Shown here piece after piece: positions 63,954 through 64,000 of a DNA stretch of 64,000 nt. Each line of letters opens with the position of its first letter. Position 1 is the stretch's first letter. Under the pieces are notes generated by a model. That model was not told the origin of the DNA. It saw only the letters and a program-made list of their open reading frames with translations, and made no database searches. Position numbers and translations under genes: made by a program. The stretch comes from Penicillium oxalicum (lineage: Eukaryota > Ascomycota > Eurotiomycetes > Eurotiales > Aspergillaceae): the NCBI RefSeq assembly GCF_001723175.1, contig NC_064652.1:558001-622000 (forward strand), read 5' to 3'.

Positions 63954-64000
63954 ATGGCCGTCGACGCGACCGAACGCGTCAAACAGACCCGTGCGGAGAA
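63954..64000 (+). CDS. possible start of a gene running off the window
   Basis: An ATG after GACCGAC opens a frame (MAVDATERVKQ) that stays open to the end of the window, in CG-rich sequence. Only 15 codons are visible, so neither reality nor function can be judged. Confidence 0.15.
   Translation, partial: MAVDATERVKQTRAE

Overview
This is a 64 kb piece of a filamentous ascomycete nuclear chromosome. It looks like Eurotiales (Aspergillus/Penicillium type). The reasons are: single-copy eukaryotic genes with short introns (about 50-90 nt, GTRAGT-type donors, CTAAC-like branch points), a fused pentafunctional AROM gene with one intron close to its stop codon, a UsoA/p115-type tether, a fungal 7TM rhodopsin-fold protein and a fungal P450. 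There are no operons, phage, CRISPR arrays or bacterial signals. I saw no tRNA or rRNA gene, though I could not run a covariance search.

Layout. From 0 to 37 kb the window is gene-dense: a decayed GNAT acetyltransferase (about 0.4-1.05 kb); a small secreted six-cysteine protein (2.27-2.77 kb); a glycerol-3-phosphate acyltransferase (3.66-5.74 kb); a secreted orphan glycoprotein (6.52-7.42 kb). Four minus-strand genes follow in tandem: RAV1 (V-ATPase assembly), SFI1 (spindle pole body), cytosolic isoleucyl-tRNA synthetase and USO1 (Golgi tether). USO1 is divergent from RAT1 (nuclear 5'-3' exoribonuclease). Then come AROM (shikimate pathway) and a convergent P450.

From 37 kb on the window is gene-poor. 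Only three genes are convincing: a 7TM rhodopsin-fold membrane protein (42.6-44.1 kb), an Rpn4-like C2H2 transcription factor (52.6-54.6 kb) and an F-box protein (61.5-62.6 kb). They are separated by 5.4, 8.5 and 6.9 kb with no recognisable genes. These gaps hold microsatellites, short palindromes, a long imperfect hairpin and recurring GTACTGTAC words.

How the genes relate. Most are unlinked housekeeping functions: lipid synthesis, V-ATPase assembly, centrosome duplication, translation, vesicle tethering, RNA decay and aromatic amino acids. One possible shared logic is amino-acid control. The isoleucyl-tRNA synthetase gene and AROM both have a perfect TGA(C/G)TCA site, the Gcn4/CpcA cross-pathway-control element, upstream of their start codons. 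The main leads are those two sites, an unusual Gly-to-Cys change in the AROM dehydroquinate synthase motif, an exon/frame problem in the Rpn4-like gene, an optional in-frame intron in the F-box gene, two lineage-type secreted proteins, and the structured DNA in the gene-poor part. I did not find a clearly new multi-gene system. All exon boundaries below were read by eye, and their frames and lengths were checked arithmetically.
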